Shown: positions 6,645 through 13,650 of the stretch, in pieces
Layout of the letters: the number at the start of each line of letters is the position of its first letter
Position numbering within the stretch: the stretch's first letter is position 1
Assembly (NCBI GenBank): GCA_026991555.1
Contig: JALXBI010000106.1
Location: 1-38,268, forward strand
From: Candidatus Aminicenantota bacterium
Lineage (GTDB): Bacteria > Acidobacteriota > Aminicenantia > S016-38
Direction: 5' to 3'
Length of the DNA stretch: 38,268 nucleotides
Program-made: the position numbers and the translations under genes
Notes under the pieces: model-generated
The model's database searches: none
What the model saw: only the letters and a program-made list of their open reading frames with translations
What the model was told of the DNA's origin: nothing

Positions 6645-7859
6645 AAAATTGACTACAAACCAAGGTGGCTTGCCCTTGCCTTGAGGCAGGCTCTTGCTTT
6701 GATGGAGGAAGGTGCCGTATCCGTAATAACCCTCACAGGACCGCGCCAGAGCGGAAAAACAACTTTGGTAAGAAACGAGCCTCCCTTCAGCAGATGGCAC
6801 TATATAAACCTTGATAACCTGGAGACCTTAGCAGTTGCCCACAGGGAGCCGGATGCTCTTTTCACTAAGGAAAAGAATGTGGTTATAGATGAAATCCAGA
6901 GGGCTCCTAAGCTTCTTCTTAAGGTAAAAGAGCTTGCAGACATGGAGGGCTACCGCTTTCTTCTTACGGGATCTGCGAATCTTCTGCTTTTAAGGAAGGT
7001 GAGCGAAAGCCTGGCAGGAAGAACAGCTATCTTCTATCTTGCCCCGTTTTCCTCCAGGGAGTGGGCAGGGAAAGGGCCGGGCCTTCTCTTGAAGGTGGTA
7101 AAGGGCGAAGAGCCTTCTGAGGGGGAAACAGAGGAATTTTATCCCTTAGAAAGAAGGCTGACAGAGGGTTCCATGCCCCCTGCTCTTCTCCTGAGCAGCG
7201 GACACCGCCTTTGGTGGGAAGGGTATGTAAGGACATACTTGGAGAGGGATTTGAGGGACATTTCCTCCATATCCAACCTTTGGGATTTTCACAGGCTCCT
7301 TGAGTTTTTAGCCTTTATGAGCGGCGGACTTCTGGAGGAGGCTTCCCTTGCAAGAAGGGTAGGCATAAGCCCAGCTACAGTTCACAGGTGGATAAACCTG
7401 TTGGAGGCTTCTTTTATACTGCATAAACTGCCTCCCTTTTTAAAGAGCAGAAAGGCGAGGCTTTGGAAAAGGCCCAAGGTTTACCTTGTGGACCCGGCCT
7501 TGAGCTTTCACCTTATGGGAACAGCTCCTAAAAAGCTCAGCCAAGAGGAATGGGGAAGGCTCTTTGAAAACTTCGTGTTCCTTCAGCTTCACGCTCTGTG
7601 CTCCTCCTTTGGAGGGAGGCTTTTTTACTGGAGGATAGCAGAGATACCTGAGAAGGAAGTTGATTTTATCTGGGAATACGAGGGAGAAATAATCCCCATT
7701 GAGGCAAAGTACAAGGAAAAGCTGAGTCCTGCTGATGCCGAGGGAATTCTCCGCTTCTGCAGGGAGCAGCCCTGCCGTGTGGGAATCATAGTTTACAGGG
7801 GGAAAAGGATATACGAGGTTCTAAAGAACATCTGGGCTGTGCCTGTGTGGGAAATTTGA
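6639..7859 (+). CDS. DUF4143-type AAA ATPase (COG1373 family)
   Basis: A 406-aa ATPase of the AAA_14/DUF4143 family. The Walker A motif is GPRQSGKT (34-41), Walker B is VVIDEIQ (81-87) and sensor-1 is FLLTGSANLLLL. A winged-helix-like piece, LARRVGISPATVHRWINLLE, lies in the middle, and the C-terminal part (VDFIWEYEGEIIPIEAKY) has the E-V-D-F ... E-A-K signature of a PD-(D/E)XK-like nuclease fold. These ATPases are widespread in accessory DNA; their cellular role is poorly defined. Its promoter carries two palindromes. It lies inside the segment bracketed by the 96-bp repeats and converges on hicA. Family assignment is firm; function is not. Confidence 0.9.
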   Translation: MKKIDYKPRWLALALRQALALMEEGAVSVITLTGPRQSGKTTLVRNEPPFSRWHYINLDNLETLAVAHREPDALFTKEKNVVIDEIQRAPKLLLKVKELADMEGYRFLLTGSANLLLLRKVSESLAGRTAIFYLAPFSSREWAGKGPGLLLKVVKGEEPSEGETEEFYPLERRLTEGSMPPALLLSSGHRLWWEGYVRTYLERDLRDISSISNLWDFHRLLEFLAFMSGGLLEEASLARRVGISPATVHRWINLLEASFILHKLPPFLKSRKARLWKRPKVYLVDPALSFHLMGTAPKKLSQEEWGRLFENFVFLQLHALCSSFGGRLFYWRIAEIPEKEVDFIWEYEGEIIPIEAKYKEKLSPADAEGILRFCREQPCRVGIIVYRGKRIYEVLKNIWAVPVWEI

Positions 7860-7890
7860 ACCTTCCTCAAATTGTAAATCCGACAATGCT

Positions 7891-8097
7891 TCACAGTTCC
7901 TCTTCGCTAATCCCCGCTATTTTCAAGAAATATTTGAGAAGCCCTCTTTTAAGAGGTTTGTTTCCGTGAACTGGAACGGAGATTTTTATACTGGTGCCCT
8001 TCTTGCCATAAATGTGATGGCTTCCTTTTATTCTCTCAAGCTCCCATCCCTTTTTTCTCAATATTTTCCCGAATTCTTTACCGGAAATCTGCTTCAT
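7891..8097 (-). CDS. hicA: HicA-family mRNA interferase toxin
   Basis: A 68-aa protein of the HicA/YcfA family, a small dsRNA-binding-like fold that cleaves mRNA when free of its antitoxin. The family features are present: ISGKEFGKILRKKGWELERIKGSHHIY with the catalytic His in GSHH, then KISVPVHGNKPLKRGLLKYFLK. Full length for the family. Its ATG overlaps the TGA of hicB by four bases (8094-8097), so translation is coupled and the antitoxin gene comes first, an arrangement found in many HicBA loci. No truncation is seen, so the toxin is probably functional. Confidence 0.93.
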   Translation of the reverse strand: MKQISGKEFGKILRKKGWELERIKGSHHIYGKKGTSIKISVPVHGNKPLKRGLLKYFLKIAGISEEEL

Positions 8098-8303
8098 ACA
8101 GCTATTTCTATTATTTTGGCTTCTTTAGGGAGAACTTTATCCTGAGACTCTGCCCTGGCTTCCAGGTATCCTTCTATCGCTTCATAGAGATTCTTCAAGA
8201 GGTCTTCAAAGGTTTCACCCTGAGTGGCACACCCCGGAAGAGCAGGGACTTCTGCCCAATACCCTCCTTCTTCCGCTTTGTGCACTATTACTTTTATTTT
8301 CAT
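8094..8303 (-). CDS. hicB: HicB-family antitoxin
   Basis: A 69-aa HicB antitoxin: KIKVIVHKAEEGGYWAEVPALPGC and then TQGETFEDLLKNLYEAIEGYLEA, the partial RNase-H-like fold that binds and neutralises HicA. It is the short form without a C-terminal DNA-binding domain, so autoregulation through its own HTH or ribbon-helix-helix is not evident. AAGGAGGG lies just before the ATG. The operon is preceded by a TGTTATAAT extended -10 element. The pair lies inside the repeat-bracketed segment and could help keep it in the genome (inference). Confidence 0.93.
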   Translation of the reverse strand: MKIKVIVHKAEEGGYWAEVPALPGCATQGETFEDLLKNLYEAIEGYLEARAESQDKVLPKEAKIIEIAV

Positions 8304-8320
8304 TTTTGCCCTCCTTATAA

Positions 8321-8335
8321 ATTATAACATGTCAA
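8321..8335 (-). promoter_or_regulatory. candidate extended -10 promoter of hicBA
   Basis: On the minus strand TGTTATAAT (plus 8321-8329) matches an extended -10 element, with TTGACA (plus 8330-8335) directly adjoining but too close to pair with it. The predicted transcription start falls at the hicB ribosome site, so the leader would be very short. Confidence 0.4.
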
Positions 8336-8616
8336 TTCTTATTAGAGCATTTTGGGGATTCTTCTCGGGGAGTTTTTTATAATCTGATTCAGTTTTTACC
8401 CTGTTCTTTCCTTTGCGGAGGATTGGGAAGGATCCTCTTCCCCATTGAAAGAAAGTTAAACTTCTCACATTTTTGTGGATTTCCCTGTGGTCGAATTTCC
8501 AGGTTTCTTCTTGTTTTCTCCTTTCCCTGCACTGGGATTGTGCAGTTTAACGGGGTCCATAAAAAGGGTCTGTCCCCAATTTGGGTCCATAAAAAGGGTC
8601 TGTCCCCAATTTGGCT
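8336..8616. other. non-coding stretch with hairpins and repeats
   Basis: No convincing gene lies between hicB and the right copy of the 96-bp repeat. It contains the inverted repeats GGGAAG-GATCCT-CTTCCC (8425-8442) and CTGCAC-TGGGATT-GTGCAG (8527-8545), then two tandem 30-bp repeats ending four bases before the 96-bp copy. An ORF reading through from 8423 is judged an artefact of the repeats. Confidence 0.6.
8553..8612 (+). repeat. tandem pair of 30-bp repeats
   Basis: Two perfect 30-bp copies (8553-8582, 8583-8612). Each unit starts GGGTCCATAAAAAGGG and ends TCTGTCCCCAATTT, and contains the GGGTCTGTCCC core of the dispersed repeat family. They abut the right 96-bp copy, marking a likely rearrangement joint. 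Confidence 0.9.
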
Positions 8617-8712
8617 GAGGAAGGTAATTGAGCGGCTTTTAGCAGACAGGGATTTTATGGAGGAATTAAAGGCCATAGCGCTTATAGAACTTCGCAGAGA
8701 GGAGCCTTCAAG
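8617..8712 (+). repeat. 96-bp direct repeat, right copy
   Basis: Identical over all 96 bases to 6345-6440, same orientation. The left boundary lies four bases after the tandem 30-bp repeats. Confidence 0.95.
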
Positions 8713-8767
8713 GACGGTTGAGGAGTATCTAAGGGAAGTTGTTTCTGATATTAACACTGCTTGTTGA
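8617..8767 (+). pseudogene. 3' part of the interrupted small antitoxin-like gene
   Basis: This fragment encodes RKVIERLLADRDFMEEL, continues as in the left copy, and then has the ending SRTVEEYLREVVSDINTAC before TGA. It lacks a start codon of its own; the 5' part is at 6277-6440. The frame matches the left copy exactly. The -35 box of the next operon (8764-8769) overlaps its stop codon. Confidence 0.65.
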
Positions 8768-8792
8768 CAATTTCAAATTTAGTACCTAAGAT
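8764..8792 (+). promoter_or_regulatory. strong promoter of the YidD operon
   Basis: TTGACA (8764-8769), 17-base spacer, TAAGAT (8787-8792). The -35 overlaps the stop codon of the preceding ORF fragment. A 10-bp direct repeat TTCAAATTTA occurs in the spacer (8772-8781) and again 33 bp downstream (8805-8814), a possible operator pair spaced by about three helical turns. Confidence 0.65.
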
Positions 8793-8830
8793 ATTCAATA
8801 GAACTTCAAATTTATGAGTAGGAGGTTTCG

Positions 8831-9241
8831 ATGAGAAAGGCTTTAGTTCTTTTGTTAGCCTTGTCTCTTATTGGATTGCCTGCTATGGCTCAGTCCCAAA
8901 CCACCTACATGTCAAGCAAAGACTACACTGAGGGCAGACTGGATGGGGAGGCTGACGCTACAGGAAACCAGATATGGTTGTTGGGAGGATGTTTGCTCGG
9001 TGTGGTGGGGGTTCTTTTGGCCTATGTGATTGAGCCAGAAGTTCCTTCCGGAAGGCTTATAGGGAAGAGCCCAGCCTATATTCAGGGGTATACCGAAGGA
9101 TACAAGTCTGCTACTAAAAGGAAAAATGCTATGTATGCCCTTTACGGAATGTTAGCTTGGTTGGTGTTCTTGATAGTGTATTATGTAGCAGTAATAGCAG
9201 CAGTATCCTCTGCCACATATTTAGCCCCCTCCGGCTATTGA
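8831..9241 (+). CDS. exported/membrane protein, first gene of the YidD operon
   Basis: A 136-aa protein with a signal peptide (LVLLLALSLIGLPAMA), then a hydrophilic DYTEGRLDGEADA motif, a membrane span (IWLLGGCLLGVVGVLLAYVI), a second polar motif (SPAYIQGYTEGYKSATKRK) and a C-terminal span (ALYGMLAWLVFLIVYYVAV). The two YTEG-type motifs may be internal repeats. A good AGGAGG site precedes the ATG and a strong promoter lies at 8764-8792. It overlaps the next gene in a TTGA stop/start. No named family was recognised; position suggests a partner of YidD and the downstream envelope proteins. Confidence 0.78.
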   Translation: MRKALVLLLALSLIGLPAMAQSQTTYMSSKDYTEGRLDGEADATGNQIWLLGGCLLGVVGVLLAYVIEPEVPSGRLIGKSPAYIQGYTEGYKSATKRKNAMYALYGMLAWLVFLIVYYVAVIAAVSSATYLAPSGY

Positions 9242-9867
9242 AGGTTCTGTTTCTTATATTAGCTTTTTTTCCTTTTGTTCGCTTCCAAGTGGATTTTTTA
9301 AAAGTAAGGGGAGGGGAACGAATCGGGGGTACAGTGTATTTCTCCCCTCCACGGCTCATCATAGAGGTAAAAAGTCCGGTTCATCAAATAGTAAAATTCA
9401 GCGAAAAAAGATTATTGTTATATTATCCTGAAAGAAATCAGGCCTTTGAAATAATTTCTGCCACTGTTAATGCTCCTCCTTTCTGGGAGCTTTTTCTTCT
9501 TCCTTCCCAGAAAGGCTATTTTTTGGGAAAGGGATTCCGCCTTTCAGAAGACAAAGGAAGTTTTCGTAAATATTTACCTCCTCCTTCGATAAAATCAGTG
9601 GATTATTTGCGAGTTTTTTACGATAAGAAAAATCGACCTTTTAAAATTCTCTCATACAAGGGGAAGAAGCTCGTGAGAACGGTCGTTTATCAAGATTTTA
9701 AGGAATACTGGGGTTTTCCTTTTCCCAGCAAAATTTTTATATCTTTCTCTAAGGGCAAGGAGGAAGTATACTTTTCTCATTTTGTTTTTAACGGTAAATT
9801 TCCCCAATGGGTTGAAAATTTCAGTCTCCCAAAGGGGGTAAGGATAAAAAGGGAGGTTCTCCGTTGA
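9238..9867 (+). CDS. exported LolA-like protein
   Basis: A 209-aa protein read from TTG 9238, which overlaps the upstream stop as TTGA and gives a clean signal segment (MKVLFLILAFFPFVRFQ); a longer in-frame reading from 9157 would overlap the upstream gene heavily. The rest is almost all beta strand: GERIGGTVYFSPPRLIIEV, VKFSEKRLLLYYPERNQAFEI, FYDKKNRPFKILSYKGK, WGFPFPSKIFISFSKGKE. This order of strands, with a 'line the lipid' apolar cup, resembles the LolA/LolB lipoprotein-carrier fold (inference; sequence similarity is weak). It sits directly before yidD with coupled translation, suggesting a periplasmic role in lipoprotein or membrane-protein handling. Confidence 0.65.
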   Translation: MKVLFLILAFFPFVRFQVDFLKVRGGERIGGTVYFSPPRLIIEVKSPVHQIVKFSEKRLLLYYPERNQAFEIISATVNAPPFWELFLLPSQKGYFLGKGFRLSEDKGSFRKYLPPPSIKSVDYLRVFYDKKNRPFKILSYKGKKLVRTVVYQDFKEYWGFPFPSKIFISFSKGKEEVYFSHFVFNGKFPQWVENFSLPKGVRIKREVLR

Positions 9868-10238
9868 AATGGGCGTTTTTTTTGTTGCTTCCATTAATGA
9901 CCTGGGCTTCAGAAGCACAATGGTTATTAAATCGCTGGAAAAGCGGTCCTCCGCATTCTACCTTAATCTACCAAGGGGAATTAAAGATAGGCTTCTTGTT
10001 TTTGATGAGATTCTACAAAGGTTTTATTTCCCCAAATGATAGCCATACATGTAATTTTACATTGTCCTGTTCTGCCTTTTCTCTCAGGGCTGTGGAAAAG
10101 TTTGGGTTGCTTAAGGGATTACTCCTTACTTCAGATAGGCTTCAAAGGTGTATTTACTGGGCAAGGGAATACTATCCTTTGGATTTTAAAACAGGGTTGG
10201 CTATAGATTATCCTCTTTCTTGGTATAATTTAAGATGA
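9864..10238 (+). CDS. yidD: YidD-domain membrane protein insertion factor with N-terminal extension
   Basis: A 124-aa protein. The YidD core is at about 44-108: FLMRFYKGFISP, then CNFTLSCSAFSLRAVEKFG and a third Cys in DRLQRC (Cys63, 69, 96), the family's conserved Cys pattern. Canonical YidD is a short amphipathic peripheral protein of about 70-85 aa that helps YidC-dependent membrane insertion; here a signal-like N-terminus (MKWAFFLLLPLMTWA) and about 25 extra residues precede it, which would place it outside the inner membrane if cleaved (inference). Start is TTG 9864, overlapping the upstream TGA; its own stop overlaps the ATG of the next gene. There is no yidC, rnpA or rpmH next door, unlike the classical context. 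Confidence 0.85.
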   Translation: MKWAFFLLLPLMTWASEAQWLLNRWKSGPPHSTLIYQGELKIGFLFLMRFYKGFISPNDSHTCNFTLSCSAFSLRAVEKFGLLKGLLLTSDRLQRCIYWAREYYPLDFKTGLAIDYPLSWYNLR

Positions 10239-11020
10239 AAAAGCTTATAGTAATTATGCTCCTTGTTTTCCCGAGCCTTGGGCTTAATATGTTTTCACCT
10301 AAGAATATTTTAAATTTTGCCGACTTTCTTTACGAACAAAAGGATTATTTGAGAGCCAGTGGAGAATATTTAAGGTATTTGTATGGTGGTGGGAAAAAGA
10401 GAAAATATGCGTGGAAAATGGCTATCTGGTCTCTGTACAAAGCAAATGAGGCACAAAAGGCTTGGCAATTGAGCCAAAGGGCTCTTCAAGAGTTTCCCCA
10501 TGATTGCGAAATTGGTGCGATGGCAGTACTTATGGGAGCTTTAAGCGGAGAGGGAAAACCTGAACCTTCCCAATGTGGCTTGATCCAGCAGGCTAATGCT
10601 TTTTTTTGGGTTCGCCAGGGAAGATGGCTTGAAGCAGAAAAGGAATTGAAAACCTCTTCCCCCTTTTCCTTTTTTTTGAAAAAAGAAATAGAGAAAAGGA
10701 AAAAATTGGGCTGGAAATCCCCCTGGAAAGCGGCTTTTCTCTCTGCAATTTTGCCTGGAAGCGGTAAAATTTATGCTGGGAGATGGAAGGAAGGTGTTTA
10801 TTCTCTGTTTCTGGTGGGAGTAAGTGGATGGCAGGCCTGGAGAAAGTTTCGCCAAGGTAAGAAAGGGTGGGGATACTTTTATGCCGGAATGAGTCTTTTC
10901 TTTTATGTTGGTAATATATACGGTTCTGCTGTGGCAGCTAAAATTTACAACCGTGTATGGGATATGCAGATAAATAGGGAAATAATCATAGCTTTTCCCA
11001 TGGTTTTCGGTATAAGATGA
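10235..11020 (+). CDS. TPR-like protein with C-terminal PG-YAG membrane domain, copy A
   Basis: A 261-aa protein. It starts with a signal segment (MKKLIVIMLLVFPSLG) and then helical TPR-like repeats (ADFLYEQKDYLRASGEYLRYL ... AYAWKM-type pairs, residues about 25-150). From about 165 comes a hydrophobic domain: AAFLSAILPGSGKIYAGRWKEG, two or three membrane segments, and YVGNIYGSAVAAKIYNR. The LPGxGxxYAG-W/K-G motif is shared with the next gene, showing common ancestry. The two ORFs overlap as ATGA, as does the junction with yidD. I recognise this PG-YAG domain as a family often found near yidD in Gram-negative genomes but have no assigned function for it. Confidence 0.78.
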   Translation: MKKLIVIMLLVFPSLGLNMFSPKNILNFADFLYEQKDYLRASGEYLRYLYGGGKKRKYAWKMAIWSLYKANEAQKAWQLSQRALQEFPHDCEIGAMAVLMGALSGEGKPEPSQCGLIQQANAFFWVRQGRWLEAEKELKTSSPFSFFLKKEIEKRKKLGWKSPWKAAFLSAILPGSGKIYAGRWKEGVYSLFLVGVSGWQAWRKFRQGKKGWGYFYAGMSLFFYVGNIYGSAVAAKIYNRVWDMQINREIIIAFPMVFGIR

Positions 11021-11802
11021 ACGCTCTTTTTTTCATAATGCTTTCTCTTTCTATAAGCAATTGGGGTGATTTTTATTATCAAAACAAATATTGCTTTCAA
11101 GCCATAACTGAATACAAGAGAATCCTTTATTTTTACCCTCACCATACTCGCAGAGGGGAAATGCTTTATAGAATAGGTAAATGCCTCAGGGAAGAGGGAA
11201 AACCTCGTCAAGCGCTCCAATACTTTAAGCTTTCTATGGCAGAGGGTTATCCTAAGGCCTTTCTTTCCTGCGGCGTAACTCTTTTAGGATTGGGCGAATG
11301 GGGGGCAGCGGAGAGCCTTCTTTCTTATTCTACTAATATACCAGAAATACGAAGTGATGCCAGGTTTTTCCACGCTATAAGTTTGATCTTATTAGGAAAA
11401 TACCAGAGGGCGAAGCAAGAATTAAAAGGTGTTTTAGGAAAAGATGGGATAGAGGTTTATGCACGGCTTGAAAAACTTTTACATTGGCCTTCACCTGAAA
11501 AGGCCAAGATACTCTCTTCCCTAATTCCAGGTTTGGGACAGGCCTATGCTGGAAGCGGGAAGGATGCTCTTGGGGGAGCTATTACCGGGTTTCTTCCATT
11601 AGCTCTTTTAGTAATGCACTGGACGGAAGGGGACTATATTACCATTATAATCCAGGATTTCCCGATTTTTTTCAGGTATTATAGAGGTGGAATGATAAGA
11701 GCGGCCCAATTAGTTCAGGAAAGAAGGGAAAAGTTCTCACTAAAAACTGCTGTCCTGGCTCTGGAAAAATGGAAAAGTAAGCACTCTACTCCAGAAAAAT
11801 GA
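11017..11802 (+). CDS. TPR-like protein with C-terminal PG-YAG membrane domain, copy B
   Basis: A 261-aa paralogue of the preceding gene, of the same length. A short hydrophobic start (ALFFIMLSLSIS) is followed by TPR-like helices (YYQNKYCFQAITEYKRILYF, LYRIGKCLREEGKPRQALQYF) to about residue 150. The C-terminal domain has LSSLIPGLGQAYAGSGKDAL and hydrophobic stretches to RYYRGGMIRAAQLVQERREK. It is the last gene of the operon; a gap of about 140 bases follows with no clear hairpin terminator. It probably forms a complex or acts in sequence with copy A in the envelope (inference). Confidence 0.78.
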   Translation: MNALFFIMLSLSISNWGDFYYQNKYCFQAITEYKRILYFYPHHTRRGEMLYRIGKCLREEGKPRQALQYFKLSMAEGYPKAFLSCGVTLLGLGEWGAAESLLSYSTNIPEIRSDARFFHAISLILLGKYQRAKQELKGVLGKDGIEVYARLEKLLHWPSPEKAKILSSLIPGLGQAYAGSGKDALGGAITGFLPLALLVMHWTEGDYITIIIQDFPIFFRYYRGGMIRAAQLVQERREKFSLKTAVLALEKWKSKHSTPEK

Positions 11803-11885
11803 AGCCTAACTCTCGAACAAAGGGCGCTGGACTCTGGTAAAAGGCGTTACTTCCTGTTTTTTTAATTTAAAAGGGTAGCGGAGGT

Positions 11886-11913
11886 TTGAGGAGCAGGGGG
11901 TCTGTGTTAAAAT
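11886..11913 (+). promoter_or_regulatory. candidate promoter of ftcD
   Basis: TTGAGG (11886-11891), 16-base spacer, TAAAAT (11908-11913) preceded by TGT, giving an extended -10. It lies about 30 bases before the ftcD start and upstream of its AAAGGAGGGG ribosome site. Confidence 0.5.
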
Positions 11914-11943
11914 ACCCTTTCAAAAAGGTAAAGGAGGGGTTCC

Positions 11944-13623
11944 ATGGAGAAAATAGTGGAATGCGTGCCCAACTTCAGCGAGGGCAGAAACCAGGAGGTA
12001 ATAAACAAAATAGCAGAGGCTATAAAGAGCGTGGAGGGAGTGGTCCTTCTGGATGTGGACCCCGGTCAGGCCACCAACCGCACGGTTTACACCTTCGTGG
12101 GGGAGCCTGAGGCGGTAAAGGAGGCTGCCTTCAGGGCCATAAAAACCGCAGCGGAACTCATAGATATGAGGCAGCACAGCGGGGAGCACCCCAGGATAGG
12201 GGCAGCGGATGTGGTGCCCTTTGTTCCGGTCTCCGGGGTAACCATGGAGGACTGCGTCCGCTTAGCCGAGGAACTGGGAAAGAGGGTTGGGGAGGAACTG
12301 GGAATCCCTGTTTACCTTTACGAATACGCGGCAAAAAGCGAGGAGAGGAGGAGCCTGGCTAATATAAGGGAGGGGGAATACGAGGCCCTTCCCAAGAAAC
12401 TTTCCGACCCGAAATGGAAGCCTGATTTCGGTCCTGCGGAATTCAATGAGAGGGTGGCAAAGACCGGAGCCACGGTAATAGGGGCCAGGGAATTCCTCAT
12501 CGCCTACAATGTGAATCTGAACACTAAGGATAAAAAACTGGCCCACGAGATAGCCCTTAACATAAGGGAAAAGGGAAGATACAAGAGGGATGCCAACGGG
12601 AAGATTGTGAGGGACGAGAACGGGAACAAAGTCAGGGTTCCCGGGAAATTGAAGGCAGTAAGGGCCATAGGGTGGTATATTGATGAATACGGCCAGGCCC
12701 AGGTTTCCATAAACCTGGTTAATTACAAGGTCACCCCGCTTCACAGGGTATTTGAGGCCTGCGAGGAGGAGGCCCAGAAATTAGGGCTCAGGGTAACCGG
12801 CTCTGAAATCGTGGGCCTTGTCCCCAAGGAGGCCATCCTTCAGGCAGGAAGGCATTTTCTCAAAAAACAGGGCCGCTCCACCGCAGTTTCTGAGGAGGAA
12901 CTCATTCACATAGCTGACCTTTCCTTGGGGCTTTCCCAGCTTTACCCCTTCAAGCCCGAGGAGAAAATAATTGAACTTCGCTTAGAGAAGGACAAGGAAA
13001 GGCTCTGGAAAATGAGGGTAAGGGACTTTCTGAACGAACTGGCTTCCCAGTCCCCGGCTCCCGGTGGTGGTTCTGTGGCAGCCCTGAGCGGAGCCCTTTC
13101 TGCTGCCCTGGGCAGCATGGTCTCCAACCTCACCTTCCTCAAGAAGGGATTTGAGGATGTAAGGGAGGAGATGGAGAAAATGGGGGTGGAGGCACAGAGG
13201 CTCAAGGATGAGTTCCTTTCCCTTATGGACCGGGATACCGAGGCCTTCAACAAGATGATGGCTGCCATGAAGATTTCCAGGAAGGACCCCGAAAGGGAAA
13301 AGAAGATGGAGGAGGCCTCCAAGGAGGCAACGGAAGTTCCCTTAGACACCCTGAGGACTTCGGAGAAACTCTTAGACATAGCTTCCTTAGCCATAGAGAA
13401 GGGAAATCCCAATTCAATATCTGACTCCGCCGGAGTTGCTGTAATGGCCTTAGCTGCGGCCCAGGAGGCCTATCTCAATGTTCTTATAAACCTCCCCTCC
13501 ATAAAGGATGAGGAATTCAAGGGTAAGGTCAAAAAGGAGGCAGAGGAAATTCTAAGCCGGATAGAGGAGAGGGCCTCGGAGATGTTCCGCAGGGTGAAGG
13601 AAAAACTGGAGGGGGAAATTTAA
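11944..13623 (+). CDS. ftcD: glutamate formimidoyltransferase / formimidoyl-THF cyclodeaminase
   Basis: A 559-aa bifunctional enzyme. The N-terminal transferase (about 1-300) moves the formimino group from formiminoglutamate to tetrahydrofolate; MEKIVECVPNFSEGRN and HSGEHPRIGAADVVPFVP with the catalytic His are typical. A C-terminal cyclodeaminase (from about residue 355, RVRDFLNELASQSPAPGGGS) releases ammonia to give 5,10-methenyl-THF. A charged insert near 209-238 (RDANGKIVRDENGNKVR) also occurs in bacterial relatives. No other histidine-degradation gene is visible in the window, so it may serve one-carbon supply as well. A strong AAGGAGGGG site precedes the ATG. It leads the plus-strand run through 17459, though tsaD may have its own promoter. 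Confidence 0.95.
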   Translation: MEKIVECVPNFSEGRNQEVINKIAEAIKSVEGVVLLDVDPGQATNRTVYTFVGEPEAVKEAAFRAIKTAAELIDMRQHSGEHPRIGAADVVPFVPVSGVTMEDCVRLAEELGKRVGEELGIPVYLYEYAAKSEERRSLANIREGEYEALPKKLSDPKWKPDFGPAEFNERVAKTGATVIGAREFLIAYNVNLNTKDKKLAHEIALNIREKGRYKRDANGKIVRDENGNKVRVPGKLKAVRAIGWYIDEYGQAQVSINLVNYKVTPLHRVFEACEEEAQKLGLRVTGSEIVGLVPKEAILQAGRHFLKKQGRSTAVSEEELIHIADLSLGLSQLYPFKPEEKIIELRLEKDKERLWKMRVRDFLNELASQSPAPGGGSVAALSGALSAALGSMVSNLTFLKKGFEDVREEMEKMGVEAQRLKDEFLSLMDRDTEAFNKMMAAMKISRKDPEREKKMEEASKEATEVPLDTLRTSEKLLDIASLAIEKGNPNSISDSAGVAVMALAAAQEAYLNVLINLPSIKDEEFKGKVKKEAEEILSRIEERASEMFRRVKEKLEGEI

Positions 13624-13634
13624 CCCTTTTCCTG

Positions 13635-13643
13635 TGTTATACT
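13635..13643 (+). promoter_or_regulatory. extended -10 element before tsaD
   Basis: TGTTATACT (13635-13643) is an extended -10 match ending seven bases before the ATG at 13651. With no ribosome site nearby, this suggests a leaderless tsaD transcript. Confidence 0.4.
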
Positions 13644-13650
13644 CATCTTG

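Noticed and set aside
8423-8767. Long ORF of 114 codons covering the right 96-bp copy
   Set aside because: Its first 65 codons read through hairpins and the tandem 30-bp repeats (repeated KGLSPIW), with no ribosome site; only the part from 8617 is gene-derived.
9157-9237. Longer start for the LolA-like protein
   Set aside because: It would overlap the upstream gene by 85 bases; TTG 9238 gives the TTGA overlap seen at the next junction and a clean signal peptide.
12571-12660. Charged insert in FtcD as a novelty
   Set aside because: Comparable RDENG-type inserts are familiar in bacterial formimidoyltransferases, so it is not unusual.
12942-13412. Antisense ORF of 156 codons inside ftcD
   Set aside because: Ser/Phe/Leu-rich mirror of a highly coding strand, no ribosome site, no motif; same judgement for the antisense ORFs at 842-1366, 4307-4987 and 5720-6229.
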